Part shown: positions 1-10,496 of the stretch, one piece after another
Layout of the letters: every line of letters begins with the position of its first letter
How positions within the stretch are numbered: the first letter of the stretch is position 1
Assembly (NCBI RefSeq): GCF_008119785.1
Contig: NZ_VSFA01000007.1
Location: 96,970-160,969 of the forward strand
Direction of reading: 5' to 3'
DNA: 64,000 bases
DNA from: Micromonospora sp. MP36
Lineage (GTDB): Bacteria; Actinomycetota; Actinomycetes; Mycobacteriales; Micromonosporaceae
Made by a program: the position numbers and the translations under genes
The notes under the pieces: generated by a model
What the model saw: only the letters and a program-made list of their open reading frames with translations
What the model was told of the DNA's origin: nothing
Database searches by the model: none

Positions 1-201
1 GTCGCCCACGAGCGTGCCGCCACTCGCCGGTTGGGTGAGGCAGACCAGCACCGTGTAGGCCCCGCTCGGCGCGCTCGACGTCCGACAGGTGGGGGAGGCG
101 CTCTCCGCGCGACCGGTCAGGACCAAGGTCAGTCCGGCGGCCACGAACATGGCGACGACCGCGGACGCGGTCCTCGGCCGGGCCGGTCTGCTCAGCTTCA
201 T
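1..201 (-). CDS. Secreted protein, N-terminal fragment (cut by window edge)
   Basis: The reading frame starts with ATG at 201 and is open through base 1, so 67 codons are visible and the rest lies outside the window. GGAGG sits five bases before the ATG. The first residues (MKLSRPARPRTASAVVAMFV) form a basic n-region and hydrophobic core, continuing to about residue 30, so this is a signal peptide. What follows, including GAYTVLVCLTQPASGGTLVG, resembles the start of an Ig-like or other beta-sandwich domain, but too little is visible to name a family. It lies 43 bases after the GH99-like gene on the same strand and is probably the fifth gene of that operon, so an extracytoplasmic role connected with the same glycan is likely (inference). 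Confidence 0.6.
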   Translation of the reverse strand, partial: MKLSRPARPRTASAVVAMFVAAGLTLVLTGRAESASPTCRTSSAPSGAYTVLVCLTQPASGGTLVGD

Positions 202-244
202 CGCTACCTCCAGCTGGTGGGTGCGTCTCCCCAGGAGCGGCTGT

Positions 245-2518
245 TCAGCGGCCGACGACGCCGTCGACCGGGCCGGTGCCGGAGGGCCGGTCGCGGCGGG
301 TGCGGGCGGGGGAGCGGCGGCGCTGGAAAACCACGCCGAGCGGCAGCAGCACCACGGCAGCGCCGGTGGCCAGGAGCGCGCCCCAGGCGTTCAGCCCCCA
401 GTGGGCGCCGTCGCCCGGCTCGCTGCTGTCCACCGGTACGTCCACGTCGACGCGCACGCCGAGCAGGTCCGCCAGCACGTTGATGTCGGCGGCGCCGAAC
501 CGCTCGCTCGGCTCGATGTGGGTGTTCTCGCTGAACTCGTTCCAGCTGATCACCCCGATCGCGTCGGGTTGGGACAGGCGGGCCGCGGCGAAGGAGGCCC
601 GCAGCGTGTCGCCCTCGCGGCGTGGCACCTCCCGCTTGCCCCCGACCAGGCGGGCGTCGAAGCCGGGGGTCACCGGGGCGATCCACAACCCGCCCCGCTG
701 GTGCACCGCCCGGGACATCTCCGCCAGCTTGGGTCCGCTGGCGCCGGCCACCGGGTCCACGGACGACCAGTAGTAGGCCTGGCCGTCGAGCACGCCCTGG
801 CTCGACTCGATGTCCTCGAGGCTCTTGGCGTTGCCGAGGACCAGCAGCTTGCCGCGTACGCTCCCGACCGTGGCCTTGATCTGCTCGGCGGTGAAGCGGT
901 CGCTGCCGGTCCAGACCACCAGCGGCCGGCCGAAGATGTCGAAGACCGGGTCGGTGGCGTACCGGGTCGCGAAGAACGACAGGTCGGTGCGGACGGTGTC
1001 GAAGGCCAGCGGCGTACGGGAGAAGTCGAGCCCCTGGTACACGATGCCCAGCCGGAAGTTCTCCTCCCGGGCCACCTCCACCAGCTTGGTCAGGCGCTCG
1101 TCGAGTTGCGGCGTGTGTTTCCACGACACCAGGAACCCGTTGATGCCGGCGGACTTCGCCATCCGCACGTGACGTCGCATGATCTCGACGTCGTCGCTGG
1201 AGTAGCGTCCGAGCAGCGGATAGTCGATCTTCGCGCGGTTCCAGGACGTCGGGTTGAACCAGATGTAGTAGTAGGCGAGGACCGGCACGGGAGCCGCCGC
1301 CGGGGTGGGGCCATCCTGCCGGTGACCGACGTCGGCGCGGGCGGCGCCGGACGGCAGCAGCGTGCCGGCCAGCGCGGCGACCAGCAGCAGCAACATGACT
1401 CCGCCCCGCGCCCCGGCCAGCGGCCGGTCCTCCTCGGCGCGCACCTGCCGCGGGCGGGCGCCCGCCCGCCGCGTCGGCAACCGCCGGCGGTGCTTCGGAC
1501 GCGGGCGGGCCCGGTTCCTGGCCGTCCCGGTCCGGCGCAGCCGGGTGAGCAGATGCGGCCGTCCGAGCAGCACCAGGCCCACCGCGACGACCAGCACCGC
1601 GAGCGTCACCAGGGCCAGGTCGGCGACGCTGATCACGGTGAGGGTGACCACCTGGTCCTTGCTGATGCTGACCGGACGCCCGAACGACACGCCGCCGCCG
1701 AAGACGGTGATCGTGTACGTGCCGCGGGGCAGGTCGGGCACCAGCGCTGTGCCGTCCCGGCCGAACGGCAGCCGCTGGACGTCGCCGTCGGCGCGGGTCA
1801 GCTCGATGCCGTCGCCGACCTGGCGGGTGAAGAACATGTCCGTCGCGGTGAACGAGACCCGGAAGAAGAGCAACTGCACCACCCACGCCTGCTGCTCCCA
1901 GGGCACGAACTTCTGTCCGGCGCGGTTGACCACGGACGTGCCGTCGACCATCGCGCTGTCGACCACGTAGTAGAGCTGCTTGGACACCAACCCCTGCGGG
2001 CCCTGCTGGGTGCGGCTCTCGGCGACCCAGCGGGGGCGGGCCACGTCGGGGCCGCTCAGGTCGTGGATCTCACCGGTGTTGCTGCGCAGCCGCATGGCGG
2101 TGACCCGGTCCGGTGGCACCGCCTTGCCGAAGCGGTCGATGAAGCTCCACGAGACCAACCGGGAGGTGCGTACGCCGAGCTCCACGACCTTGCCGCGCAC
2201 GCCGGCGTCGACGTCGCCGCGGAAGCGGTCGAAGACCACCTTGCGATCCGCGCTGATCTCGGTCTCCGGAACGATCAGCCGCTTGTCCAGGTCGACGAAG
2301 TTGCGCACCCGCACCTGGATGCGGCCCTTGGCGTCGGACCGGGCCACCTGCCCGTCGACCTTCACCACCACACCGCGCAACGGCGGCACCGTCTGCAGGC
2401 GCAGCGTCCCCGGCTGGGTCGAGGCGGCTCGCGCGTTCGCGGCGGAGGGCAGCACGAGCACCGTCAACCCGGCCGCGACCAGCGACAGCAGGACCGCCCG
2501 CACGATCCGCCCGGTCAC
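245..2518 (-). CDS. Membrane-anchored GH99-like glycosidase with N-terminal beta domain
   Basis: The predicted protein has 757 residues. It starts at a GTG whose last two bases begin the TGA stop of the upstream phosphoesterase gene (GTGA overlap), so translation is coupled. After a signal-like segment ([20 protein letters not shown]) comes a beta-rich region with a carboxypeptidase-regulatory-like stretch near residue 245. A membrane helix follows around 290-315 and a second hydrophobic segment around 372-392. The catalytic-like domain spans about 410-670: it opens with [20 protein letters not shown] and has GFLVSWKHT and [15 protein letters not shown] motifs, as in the GH99/GH71-like (endo-alpha-mannosidase) family. 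A last helix near 703-726 precedes a basic tail. This implies an extracellular, membrane-tethered glycosidase. Substrate is inferred only from the mannosyltransferase neighbours; the catalytic acids cannot be assigned with certainty by eye. Confidence 0.75.
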   Translation of the reverse strand: MTGRIVRAVLLSLVAAGLTVLVLPSAANARAASTQPGTLRLQTVPPLRGVVVKVDGQVARSDAKGRIQVRVRNFVDLDKRLIVPETEISADRKVVFDRFRGDVDAGVRGKVVELGVRTSRLVSWSFIDRFGKAVPPDRVTAMRLRSNTGEIHDLSGPDVARPRWVAESRTQQGPQGLVSKQLYYVVDSAMVDGTSVVNRAGQKFVPWEQQAWVVQLLFFRVSFTATDMFFTRQVGDGIELTRADGDVQRLPFGRDGTALVPDLPRGTYTITVFGGGVSFGRPVSISKDQVVTLTVISVADLALVTLAVLVVAVGLVLLGRPHLLTRLRRTGTARNRARPRPKHRRRLPTRRAGARPRQVRAEEDRPLAGARGGVMLLLLVAALAGTLLPSGAARADVGHRQDGPTPAAAPVPVLAYYYIWFNPTSWNRAKIDYPLLGRYSSDDVEIMRRHVRMAKSAGINGFLVSWKHTPQLDERLTKLVEVAREENFRLGIVYQGLDFSRTPLAFDTVRTDLSFFATRYATDPVFDIFGRPLVVWTGSDRFTAEQIKATVGSVRGKLLVLGNAKSLEDIESSQGVLDGQAYYWSSVDPVAGASGPKLAEMSRAVHQRGGLWIAPVTPGFDARLVGGKREVPRREGDTLRASFAAARLSQPDAIGVISWNEFSENTHIEPSERFGAADINVLADLLGVRVDVDVPVDSSEPGDGAHWGLNAWGALLATGAAVVLLPLGVVFQRRRSPARTRRDRPSGTGPVDGVVGR

Positions 2519-3891
2519 GTCCACCGCCGCCGCCGCAGCGCCGCGACACCGACCAGCGCCGCCACGAAACTGCCTGTGACGGCGTACGAGGCGTACACCG
2601 GGACCGGGTTCGGTCGCTGCACGACCGCGGGTGTGCGTTCGGTGCTGAGGAAGACCGCCGGCCGTGGTGGCCGGTCGAAGTCGAAGGCGTCGAGGAACGT
2701 CTTCGCCTTGCGGTCCCGGTCGGCCAACGGTTTCAGTCGCCAGTTGACCTCGATGAACTTCAGCGCCGAGGTGAAGTCGAGGGTGGTGGAATCCACGTAC
2801 CCGCGTCTGGCGTAGGGGCTGACCAGCAGGGCGGGCACCCGGAAGCCGTAGCCGTACCGGTCGACCTGCGGGGGCGCCACGTGGTCGTACCAGCCGCCCC
2901 AGTCGTCGTACGACCACAGGAAGGCCGACGAATTCCAGTTCGGTGAGCGCATCAGCTGGGTCAGCAGCGTCCGGACGAGGTTCTGACCGGCCCGGATGCT
3001 GCCGGGCGGGTGTTCGCTGTCACCGGCCGGGGCGATGAACGACACGGCGGGCAGCTGACCCTTGGCGGCGTCGTCGTAGTACTGGTCCAGGTCCACGATC
3101 TTCCCGAACAGCCGGGGGTCGTCGACGTAGCGCGCGTAGGCGAGCAGCGGCACCCAGATCACCTGCGCCCCCCGGTCGATGTCCTCCTCGCTGGTCCGGG
3201 ACCGGAACGTGATGGTGGGGTCGTAGTTCTCCACGTAGAACTTCCAGCTGATCCCGGCGGCCTCCAACCGGTCGAAGATGGTCGGGAGGTCGCCCCAGCC
3301 GTTCGCCGGGATGGACTCCGAGGCTCCGGTGGCGCCCGGGCCGCCGGTCACCCGGAACATGTGGTTGCGGATGCTGCCCGAGTTGGACGAGCTGAAGAAG
3401 CGGTCGAACAGCACGTACTCGTCGGCGATGTTCCAGTAGTACGGCAGGTCCCGGTCGTCGTAGTAGGCCATCGCGAGCTTGCCGTCCTTGCCCTGCGTGC
3501 TCACGCCCTCGACGAAGCCGTCCATCCGGCCGTTGTTGTACTGCACCCGGAAGGCCTCGGCGGTGTGGTCGAGGTCGAGGCTGCCCAGTTCCCCGAGGTG
3601 GAACGGCTTGACGCAGGGTTCGGCCTGGCCCCGACGCACCGGCATGCAGGTGCCCGCGGGAATGCCGTCGACCCCGGGCCGGGTGCCGAAGTAGTTGTCG
3701 AACGTGTGGTTCTCCTGCATCAGGAAGACGAAGTGGTCGATCGGGGTGGTGGCGTTCCCCGCGGGCGCCGTCCGAGCTTCGGCGTGCGCGGCGCCGGCCG
3801 GGTTCGCGAGCGCCAGGAGACCGGCGATCAGCAGCGCGCGGGCCAGCAGCCGACCGGCACGCCGGCGGGGCAGGTGAGTGGGGTCGATCAT
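2515..3891 (-). CDS. Secreted phosphoesterase (acid phosphatase/phospholipase C family)
   Basis: The predicted protein has 458 residues. It starts at an ATG overlapping the TGA of the upstream glycosyltransferase (ATGA). The N-terminus has an arginine-rich Tat/Sec-like signal ([20 protein letters not shown]). At about residues 57-68 the motif [12 protein letters not shown] matches the metal-binding signature of the phosphoesterase family that holds bacterial phospholipases C and AcpA-type acid phosphatases. [11 protein letters not shown] and [16 protein letters not shown] further on are also family-typical. The C-terminus has a membrane helix ([20 protein letters not shown]) followed by RRRR, so the enzyme is probably tethered to the outer face of the membrane. 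In this operon it may cleave a phospholipid-linked or phosphorylated sugar intermediate (inference). The family assignment is firm; the substrate is unknown. Confidence 0.85.
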   Translation of the reverse strand: MIDPTHLPRRRAGRLLARALLIAGLLALANPAGAAHAEARTAPAGNATTPIDHFVFLMQENHTFDNYFGTRPGVDGIPAGTCMPVRRGQAEPCVKPFHLGELGSLDLDHTAEAFRVQYNNGRMDGFVEGVSTQGKDGKLAMAYYDDRDLPYYWNIADEYVLFDRFFSSSNSGSIRNHMFRVTGGPGATGASESIPANGWGDLPTIFDRLEAAGISWKFYVENYDPTITFRSRTSEEDIDRGAQVIWVPLLAYARYVDDPRLFGKIVDLDQYYDDAAKGQLPAVSFIAPAGDSEHPPGSIRAGQNLVRTLLTQLMRSPNWNSSAFLWSYDDWGGWYDHVAPPQVDRYGYGFRVPALLVSPYARRGYVDSTTLDFTSALKFIEVNWRLKPLADRDRKAKTFLDAFDFDRPPRPAVFLSTERTPAVVQRPNPVPVYASYAVTGSFVAALVGVAALRRRRWT

Positions 3892-5546
3892 GGACGCACC
3901 TCGTAGATGATGATCACCGGGACGGGGACGCGGGCCCCGGTGGAGTCGGCCCCGTCGACGTACTCGGTGTGCACGACGCGGCCGTGGTAGCGGCGGATCA
4001 GGACCATCAACCGCTCGGAGAAGAACGCCGAGCGGCCGGCGGAGAACGAATCCCAGACGACGTACTGCAGGTCGTTGTGGCGCAGCCACCAGTCGGGGTT
4101 GGGCAGCGGCTCGTACGACGGGTTGCGCCGCAACGGGTTCGGGCTGACCGAGAGCCCGTAGCTGCGGCGGTGGCCGTAGTACTGGATGATGTTGGCCATC
4201 GACGGGCCGAGGGTGAGCACCACCGACCCCTCCGGCGTGTTCGCGGCCAGCCACCGGCCGGCCTCCCGGCCGCCCGGCACCCCACCGGACCCGGCGAGGA
4301 AGGTGGAGTTGTCGGCCCGGTTGACCGCATTCCAGCTCGGCGCGAGCAGACTCAGGGCGACCACCGCGATCACCGCGGCCCGCACCACACCGGACCGGTC
4401 GGTGCCCGGCGACCCGTGGGCCCGGTGGAGCAGACGCCGGATCCGATCCGGCACCGGCATCCCGATCAGGGCCCGCGCGGCGAGCATCGCGACGGGCGCC
4501 GCGGCGGGCAGCAGATACTGGAAGCCCTTGACGGGCCACAGCTGGAAGAACACCACCGGCGCGGCGATCCACGACAGCAGCAGCGTCTCCCGCCAGGAGC
4601 GGTGCCGGCGCAGCCACCACAGGCCACCGACGGCCGCCGCCACCACGAGCAGCCCCAGCGCCGGCGGCACCGTCTCGAGATAGAACCCCATCGAGTGGTT
4701 GGGCCGCCGGAACAGCTGCCACACCAGATAACTCTTGCCGGTCTGGCTGCGTCCGGCCAGGGCCTGGGAGACCGGGTGGGTCAGGAAGACCGCCGCCATC
4801 GCGGCGACGGCCAGCAGCGACATCCGCACCGGCCGGCGCACCATGGGGGTCAGCGCCAGGAACGCGTAGACGCCACCGGCCAGGACAATGCTCGTCTCCT
4901 TGGTCAGCATCGTCACGCCCAGCATGGCGCCCGTCGCGACGTACCAGATCACCTGCTGGCCCTGCACGAACCGCACCAGGCAGTACAGGGTGAGGGTGGC
5001 GAACAGGACCATCGGCCCGTCCAGGAGGACCTGGCGGGTGACGATCACGTGGTACGGCATGACCGCCATGAACAGCGCCGCGAGCAGCCCGACCCGCCGG
5101 CTGTAGAGCCGGGCACCGAGCAGGTGCACGGCCAGCACCGTCGCCACGCCCAGCGCCGCCACCACCACCCGGCCGGCCACGTCGACCTCGCCGGCGCGGA
5201 AGAACGGTGACAGGAGGGTCTGGAACAGCATCGGATGGGCGCGGAACACCGGGAAGAACGGCGCGTAGTTCGGGTTCCCGGCGAGCGAGGCGGCCTGCCC
5301 GGCGTAGACGGCCTCGTCGCTGTTGAAGCCGAGCGCGTCCAGTCGCCAGACCCGCAGGGCCAACGCCAGCGCCGCGACGGCGAGGAGGGCGGCGGGCGTC
5401 GCCCACCGGCGCCACCCGCGTTCCTGGCCGGCGTCGCCGGGCCGGGACGTCGGGTGGAGCACGGAGGTGTCCACCGGGTGGAGCACGACCATCGTCCCGC
5501 GACGGTCGTGCTCCATCTCCTCGACCGGGGATCGGGTCACGCTCAC
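3888..5546 (-). CDS. GT39-type membrane glycosyltransferase (PMT/ArnT-like)
   Basis: The predicted protein has 552 residues and many membrane segments. The start is a GTG overlapping the TGA of the upstream gene (GTGA); an in-frame ATG ten codons later is an alternative. After the first helix (about 35-55) the first outer loop carries [16 protein letters not shown] with an acidic DE pair near residue 78. This is the hallmark of GT39/GT-C enzymes such as protein O-mannosyltransferases and ArnT, which use polyprenyl-phosphate sugars on the outer membrane face. About ten further hydrophobic helices follow, then a soluble C-terminal domain ending [11 protein letters not shown]. It should use the polyprenyl-phospho-sugar made by the preceding GT2 enzyme (inference from family and coupling). 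Acceptor and sugar cannot be read from sequence. Confidence 0.85.
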   Translation of the reverse strand: MSVTRSPVEEMEHDRRGTMVVLHPVDTSVLHPTSRPGDAGQERGWRRWATPAALLAVAALALALRVWRLDALGFNSDEAVYAGQAASLAGNPNYAPFFPVFRAHPMLFQTLLSPFFRAGEVDVAGRVVVAALGVATVLAVHLLGARLYSRRVGLLAALFMAVMPYHVIVTRQVLLDGPMVLFATLTLYCLVRFVQGQQVIWYVATGAMLGVTMLTKETSIVLAGGVYAFLALTPMVRRPVRMSLLAVAAMAAVFLTHPVSQALAGRSQTGKSYLVWQLFRRPNHSMGFYLETVPPALGLLVVAAAVGGLWWLRRHRSWRETLLLSWIAAPVVFFQLWPVKGFQYLLPAAAPVAMLAARALIGMPVPDRIRRLLHRAHGSPGTDRSGVVRAAVIAVVALSLLAPSWNAVNRADNSTFLAGSGGVPGGREAGRWLAANTPEGSVVLTLGPSMANIIQYYGHRRSYGLSVSPNPLRRNPSYEPLPNPDWWLRHNDLQYVVWDSFSAGRSAFFSERLMVLIRRYHGRVVHTEYVDGADSTGARVPVPVIIIYEVRP

Positions 5547-7972
5547 GCACGAGCTCCGCTCGGCGACAGCGCGCCACCCCACTGCGGCCAGGACGGCAGG
5601 ATCAGTTGCTGCTCGCTCGTCAGGTCCCCGCGTTCGGCGCGCAACAGGCGCGGGATCTCGTCGGCCCAGCCGAACCGGTCCGAGGCCACCACCCGGCTGC
5701 GCACGTGGGACAGGAAGCCGGTGAGGATCTCCCGCTCCCGCTGGCGCAGCTGCGCGTACCCCTGCCCGTCGATGGTGATCGCCGGTGCCAGGTAGCGGAA
5801 CGGGGGGAACCCGTACGCGTCGTCGGTGTTCTGGATCATTCGCTCGAGCGTCTCGTCCTTGCCGAGGTCGCCGATGCGGGGCGTGCCCCGTTCGATGATG
5901 AACAGCTCCTCCACCCGGGTGCTGGTGCCGATCCGGCAGGGAACCAGCCGGTCGACGCTGTACTTGGGCGGGGGGACGAGCCGCTGGGTGATGGCGTTGA
6001 TGCCCATGATGGGCACGTTGAACCGGCTCAGGGTCAGCGCGAGCGAACGGCCGCCCTTGGAGTGCAGCCGGCTCTGGAACTGCAGGCGGCGCCATTCGGC
6101 CGGGGTCAGGTCCTGGGCCTGGACGGCGCGCAACGTGTGCGCGCTGATGGTCAGCGGCTTGGGGAAGCACGTCGCGACGCCGTCGGGGCTGATCAGCGTC
6201 ATGTCGTCGGAGAGGAAGAGCCCGCCGTGGTCGCGCAGCAGCCGCAGCACCGTGGCCGTCTTGCCGGTGTCGGTGAGGGCCGAGAGCATCACCCCGACGC
6301 CGTTCAGGCTGACGCACGCCGAGTGCAGCAGCATGTGGCCCCGCGACACCAGCACGAACCGGAGCAGCGCTTCGATGATGTTGGTGTAGACCACGTGCGG
6401 CGAACGGGCGAGCAGCGGCCCGACGTGGATGTCGATCGGCGAGCCGAGCCGGATCCGGAAGTTCGCGCCCAGCCGGCCCAGGTGCTCCTCGTAGCGCAGG
6501 ACCGACTCGCTGGCGTACTCGGTCATCGCGGCCCGGCGCCGCGGCCCGCGGCCGCCGACGTCACTGACCCGGACCGCGATGTCGACGTCCGAGTCCGCGA
6601 CCCACTGGGCGCGGAAGAACTCCAGTTCCGGCAGCATGATCTGCGACCCGATGGTGACCACCCCGGCCACGTCGTACCGGTACTTCAGGTACTGGTACCG
6701 CTTGCGGGAGGGAGTGGCGGCGGTCTCGGGGGCCCGCAGGTTGACCAGCATCCGCACCGGGTCGCGCCGGCCGGTGCTGCCCGGGGCGTAGATGACCCGG
6801 TCGTTGACCAGGAAGCGGACGAGGAACAGCGCGACCAGTGTGACGGCGTTCGCCGTCAGGATGCCGACGCCGGCCCAGACCAGCGCCTGCAGCACGGGCA
6901 GGCGCACCAGTAGCAGCAGGTTGTTCAGCAGGAAGAAGCGGCCGGCCCGGCCGGCGAGGGAGCCCTGTCGATCGCGCCGGTAGATCAGCGCGTCGACCAG
7001 GGCGAAGTTCCACGCCGTCGACAACTGCGTGGCCAGCGCGGCGCCCAGCAGGTGGTGCAGGTTGGCCGGCTCGTAGAAGAACCACAGGGCGGCCGTGTTG
7101 ACCACCATCCCGGACAGTCCGACCAGTCCGAAGGCGATCATCCTGACCAACTCCCGCAGCCGGCCCCGGACCTCGGACGGCCGTTCGCGTATCTGGCCGA
7201 CCAACCGCTGGCTGCGCAGCCCCCACAGGTGCCGCAGGAAGGTCAGCCCCTCCCGCAGCGACGCCTTGGACCGGCCGGCGTGCCGCGGAGCCATCTCGTA
7301 GGCAACCTCGGCGACGCGGGCGCCGGGGTGGCGGATGAGCAGCTCCAGCAGGACCTTGAAGCCGATGGGGTTGACCCGGTCCAGGTCGACGGCCGCCCGG
7401 CGGAAGGCGAACAGCCCGCTCAGCGGATCGCTGATGGTGGTCAGACGGCGCGGGAACAGGCTCTTCGCCAGCCGGGTGGCCCATGACGAGGTGAGTTCGC
7501 GGGTGGCGCCGTCGAGCCCCTCGGGGGAGCCCTCGCCGGCGTAGCGGGTGCCGATCACCACGTCCACGTCGTGCCGCATCGCGACGGCCGCCAGCCGACC
7601 GGCCGACTCCGGCGGGTGCTGCAGGTCCGCGTCCATCACCAGGACCCACTCGCCGCGGGCGTGCCGCGCGCCGAGCGTCACGGCGCCGCTCAGCCCGCCG
7701 GCGCGCGCGTTCGGCGGCCGATGCCACAGACGTACGGCGACCGGGGCGTCGACCGAGTGTCGGGTCAGGACGTCCATGGTGTCGTCGTCGCTGTCGTCCA
7801 CGACGATGATCTCCGCGCGCAGTGCTGCGAGGGCCGGGCCCAGCCGGGACAGCAGCGCGGGGATGTTCTCCGCCTCGTTCCGGGTGGGTACGACGACGCT
7901 CAGCCGAACCTGCTGATCCGATGCGGGCCGGTGCAGGTAGCGGTGCGAAGGCGCCTGTGCAACTTCGGTCAT
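5543..7972 (-). CDS. Three-domain fusion: GT2 glycosyltransferase, GtrA-like membrane domain, HprK/PEPCK-like P-loop domain
   Basis: The predicted protein has 809 residues. The chosen ATG (MTEVAQAP) has GGAGG five bases upstream; an ATG 15 bases earlier lacks such spacing. Residues 22-260 are a dolichol-phosphate-mannose-synthase-like GT2 domain ([22 protein letters not shown] with the DAD at 114-116). Residues about 275-395 form four membrane helices of GtrA type ([19 protein letters not shown]). Residues about 425-809 are unusual: [20 protein letters not shown], then TDTGKT near 567-572 as a degenerate Walker A loop and [12 protein letters not shown] near 586-595, the layout of HPr kinase/PEP carboxykinase-like P-loop proteins. 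The first two domains together are known; the third joined to them is not something I recognise. It is the first gene of a coupled operon, with an 800-base gene-free region upstream. Confidence 0.85.
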   Translation of the reverse strand: MTEVAQAPSHRYLHRPASDQQVRLSVVVPTRNEAENIPALLSRLGPALAALRAEIIVVDDSDDDTMDVLTRHSVDAPVAVRLWHRPPNARAGGLSGAVTLGARHARGEWVLVMDADLQHPPESAGRLAAVAMRHDVDVVIGTRYAGEGSPEGLDGATRELTSSWATRLAKSLFPRRLTTISDPLSGLFAFRRAAVDLDRVNPIGFKVLLELLIRHPGARVAEVAYEMAPRHAGRSKASLREGLTFLRHLWGLRSQRLVGQIRERPSEVRGRLRELVRMIAFGLVGLSGMVVNTAALWFFYEPANLHHLLGAALATQLSTAWNFALVDALIYRRDRQGSLAGRAGRFFLLNNLLLLVRLPVLQALVWAGVGILTANAVTLVALFLVRFLVNDRVIYAPGSTGRRDPVRMLVNLRAPETAATPSRKRYQYLKYRYDVAGVVTIGSQIMLPELEFFRAQWVADSDVDIAVRVSDVGGRGPRRRAAMTEYASESVLRYEEHLGRLGANFRIRLGSPIDIHVGPLLARSPHVVYTNIIEALLRFVLVSRGHMLLHSACVSLNGVGVMLSALTDTGKTATVLRLLRDHGGLFLSDDMTLISPDGVATCFPKPLTISAHTLRAVQAQDLTPAEWRRLQFQSRLHSKGGRSLALTLSRFNVPIMGINAITQRLVPPPKYSVDRLVPCRIGTSTRVEELFIIERGTPRIGDLGKDETLERMIQNTDDAYGFPPFRYLAPAITIDGQGYAQLRQREREILTGFLSHVRSRVVASDRFGWADEIPRLLRAERGDLTSEQQLILPSWPQWGGALSPSGARA

Positions 7973-8772
7973 TCGACCCTCCATCAAATGCGCTTCCGGG
8001 CAGTGACCATCCGCCGGTTATCCGGCTCGGAAACAGCGACAGAAGCCAGTCGAAAATAGGCACCTGGCCTTTTCTGGTTCGGCCTCGGCGCGGTGGGCAT
8101 TGACGTGATGGCCGCGGGCTCGTCAGAGATTACGGACGGCAAACGCGAGGTGTCTAACAGGCGAACAGTCGTGAACGCGACAGCCGCAGCGCGTCACCCG
8201 GGGCGGTCCGCCGTCGGCGGCGACCTGCGCCGAGTACGGATAGCCAAGCCTTACATAGCGTTCGGTGACCGCTCCGGCGAGTGGGCCGGCGGCTGGGGCG
8301 GACGTTGCCGGCAAGCCGAAAAAGCTTTCATGCAAAGGCGAACGGCAGGCAGCCGCGGGGTCGGGTGGGCGACCGGTTCACCATTTCCGTTCACGGACAG
8401 CGACGGTCGGGGAATTGTTTCCACCGAGCCCGATGTCCGTTCGGTTGACCGGTCGACTCCGAAAATCGCCGTCCCGTCCACCGCGTCAGCCGCAGGGTTT
8501 CTCCGAACGGTGGCGCAGGTCAGCCAGTTTGCCCCGGGCGGCAATATCTGAGCAGACCATTGAGGACCGGACCGCTCGGCGCGATCCGTTTACCTGATCG
8601 GCGGGACAGGGCACTCACCCGGCGTGCCGACCCGCCCGTCACGTCAGCGGCACGTGTATCGAGGGCGGAGTCACGGATCAGGCGGCGGACCGTCCAGGTG
8701 CGAGCCCGACGCGCGCCACACTGGACCGCCCGGCTCGGCCCGCTGTCCCCGGCCGTCGGCGATCCGGTGCAC
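7973..8772. other. Long intergenic region upstream of the glycan operon
   Basis: About 800 bases hold no convincing gene: the short open frames lack ribosome-binding sites, family motifs and the codon bias of the neighbours. The composition is visibly less GC-rich than the flanks, with A-runs such as gaaaaagctttcatgcaaag near 8318. It must contain the promoter of the minus-strand glycan operon. TATTTT on the minus strand (8053-8058) is a possible -10, but I see no matching -35. The length leaves room for a long leader, regulator sites or a small RNA, none of which can be identified by eye. Confidence 0.5.
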
Positions 8773-9867
8773 TCAGGGGGATCCGGCGATGACCGCGTCA
8801 CGGATCAGCGTCCGGAGGCCCTCCATCGGGTCGCCGTCGCCCGCCCCGAGCCGGTTGCGCACCGCCGCCACCGTCAACCCCAGTTCCGGGTACGCGAACG
8901 CCCGGCTGCCGCCGCTACCCGCGGTGCCAAACGACCCGTCGCCGTCGACCGCGTACCCGAGGCCGAAGGTGACCTCCTGCCCGAACACCCAGTCCTCGGC
9001 GCGGACCGCCACCGCCGACACCTGCCCGAGCCGCTCGGGCGAGATCAGCCGTACGCCGTCGACCGGGCCGAGCAGTGCCGCGTACATCCGGGCCACCGCG
9101 CGGGCGCTCATCGTGCCGACGGCCGGCACGTCGGCGCGGCCGCCGATGGTCGCGTCGGGTCGGACGCCGGGCGGGGCCACCGCGTCGAGGTTCGGCAGGT
9201 GTGCGCTCGCGTACGTCAGCATCGCCGCCAGGCCGGCGTCCTCCAGCCGGGCCAGCCGGGGCAGGTCCGCCTCCGGCACCCCGAGGAACAGCTCCCCGGT
9301 CACGCCGAGCGGGCCGGCCACCTCCTCGGCGAGCACCTGGGAGATCCGCCGGCCGGTGACCCGCCGGACCACCTCGCCGACGAGCCAGCCCCACGTCCAG
9401 GCGTGGTACGCCAGCCGCTCGCCCGGCGCCCACAGCGGCTCGGCGTCGGCGAGCAGCGCGCACATCCGATCCCAGTCGGTGAAGTCCTCCGCGGTGGTGT
9501 CGGCCGGCAGCGCGGGCAGCCCGGCGGTGTGGGTGAGCGCGTGCCGCAGGGTGATCGCGTCCTTGTCGTGCCGGGCGAACTCCGGCCACACCTCGGCGAT
9601 GCGCAGGTCGTAGTCGAGCAGCCCGCGCTCGGCCAGCACGTGCACCACGGTGGCGGTGAGTCCCTTGCCGGTCGAGACGGCGTGGACCGGGGTGTCGGCG
9701 GTCATCGGCCGCCCGGTGGTCGGGTCGGCCAGGCCGGCCTGCTCCTGCACGATCGGCTCGCCGTGCAGGAAGGCGGCCACCTGCACACCGGCCTCCCGCC
9801 CGGAGCTGACCAGGTCGTCGATCCTCGTGCGTACCGCGGCCCGCAGGTCGCCCCAACGTCGATCCAC
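8773..9867 (-). CDS. Serine hydrolase of the beta-lactamase / class C / esterase VIII family
   Basis: The predicted protein has 364 residues from a GTG at 9867; a TTG six codons upstream is an alternative. The active-site SxxK motif is visible as VSTGKGLTAT, with serine nucleophile and lysine base. A tyrosine motif (LAYHAWTWGWLVGE) stands where class C enzymes have YxN, as is common in family VIII esterases and EstB-like hydrolases. GLGYAVDGDGSFGTAGSGGS near the C-terminus replaces the KTG box. No signal peptide is seen, so the enzyme is probably cytoplasmic, which favours an esterase or peptidase over an antibiotic-degrading beta-lactamase. It stands alone, convergent with no close partner and divergent from rnhA. 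Family membership is firm; the substrate is unknown. Confidence 0.85.
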   Translation of the reverse strand: MDRRWGDLRAAVRTRIDDLVSSGREAGVQVAAFLHGEPIVQEQAGLADPTTGRPMTADTPVHAVSTGKGLTATVVHVLAERGLLDYDLRIAEVWPEFARHDKDAITLRHALTHTAGLPALPADTTAEDFTDWDRMCALLADAEPLWAPGERLAYHAWTWGWLVGEVVRRVTGRRISQVLAEEVAGPLGVTGELFLGVPEADLPRLARLEDAGLAAMLTYASAHLPNLDAVAPPGVRPDATIGGRADVPAVGTMSARAVARMYAALLGPVDGVRLISPERLGQVSAVAVRAEDWVFGQEVTFGLGYAVDGDGSFGTAGSGGSRAFAYPELGLTVAAVRNRLGAGDGDPMEGLRTLIRDAVIAGSP

Positions 9868-9973
9868 GACCGGTGACCCTGCCAAAGCGCCGGGCGGATG
9901 TCGTGGCCTTTTCCGGCCGACACGTCGGTGCCGGCCGGGCGGGTCGGCTGGTCGCGCCGGCGGGCGTACCGGG

Positions 9974-9979
9974 TAGGTT
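9974..9979 (+). promoter_or_regulatory. Leaderless -10 box of rnhA (TAGGTT)
   Basis: TAGGTT lies six bases before the rnhA ATG and no Shine-Dalgarno sequence is present. That places the expected transcription start at or next to the ATG, so the mRNA is probably leaderless. The same layout recurs at seven other genes in this window. Confidence 0.5.
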
Positions 9980-9985
9980 GCCGGC

Positions 9986-10495
9986 ATGGCGGACGTGGTG
10001 ACCGGCAGGGTCGTGGAGATCTGGACCGATGGGGCGTGCAGCGGCAATCCCGGCCCCGGCGGCTGGGGTGTGGTGCTGCGCTGGGGAGACCACGAGCGCG
10101 AGTTGTGCGGCGGCGAGGCGACGCCGACGACGAACAACCGGATGGAGCTGACCGCCGCGATCCGGGCGTTGGAGAGCCTGACCCGGCCGGTCACCGTACG
10201 CCTGCACACCGACAGCACGTACGTCCGCAACGGCATCACCGGCTGGCTCGCCTCGTGGAAGCGCAACGGCTGGCTGACCGCGGCCAAGCAGCCGGTGAAG
10301 AACGCGGACCTGTGGCAGCGGTTGGAGACTGCCTGCGCCCGGCACGACGTGACCTGGCTGTGGGTGAAGGGCCACAACGGGCACCCGGAGAACGAGCGGG
10401 CCGACGCGTTGGCCAACCGGGGGATGGCCGAGGCGCGGGCGGAGGCGGTCGCCGCCCCGCTGACGCCGCCGGGTTGTGTCGAACCCGGTCGATGA
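9986..10495 (+). CDS. rnhA: Ribonuclease HI
   Basis: The predicted protein has 169 residues and degrades the RNA strand of RNA-DNA hybrids in the cytoplasm. The four catalytic acids are present: Asp15 in [18 protein letters not shown], Glu in [14 protein letters not shown], Asp in [15 protein letters not shown] and Asp in [14 protein letters not shown]. The basic protrusion ([18 protein letters not shown]) typical of E. coli-type RNase HI is retained. It is a single-domain enzyme; some mycobacterial versions are fused to a phosphatase domain and this one is not. A TAGGTT box six bases before the ATG supports this start. The P450 gene follows 53 bases later with its own ribosome-binding site. 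Confidence 0.95.
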   Translation: MADVVTGRVVEIWTDGACSGNPGPGGWGVVLRWGDHERELCGGEATPTTNNRMELTAAIRALESLTRPVTVRLHTDSTYVRNGITGWLASWKRNGWLTAAKQPVKNADLWQRLETACARHDVTWLWVKGHNGHPENERADALANRGMAEARAEAVAAPLTPPGCVEPGR

Positions 10496-10496
10496 G

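Noticed and set aside
89..2815. Long open frames opposite real genes (for example 89-2815, 3010-3906, 31759-33840, 43680-47474)
   Set aside because: They mirror real genes whose family motifs are on the other strand or frame, lack motifs of their own and are rich in Arg, Ala, Gly and Pro as expected from GC-rich shadow frames.
2519..2917. N-terminal extension of the GH99-like protein to 2917
   Set aside because: It would overlap the C-terminus of the phosphoesterase by 400 bases. The GTG at 2518 in a GTGA overlap and the signal-like segment right after it fit better.
8093..8551. Possible 152-residue gene upstream of the glycan operon
   Set aside because: No ribosome-binding site, no recognisable domain and codon use unlike neighbouring genes.
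8773..9867. Antibiotic-resistance beta-lactamase
   Set aside because: SxxK is present, but there is no signal peptide and no KTG box; an esterase or peptidase role is more likely.
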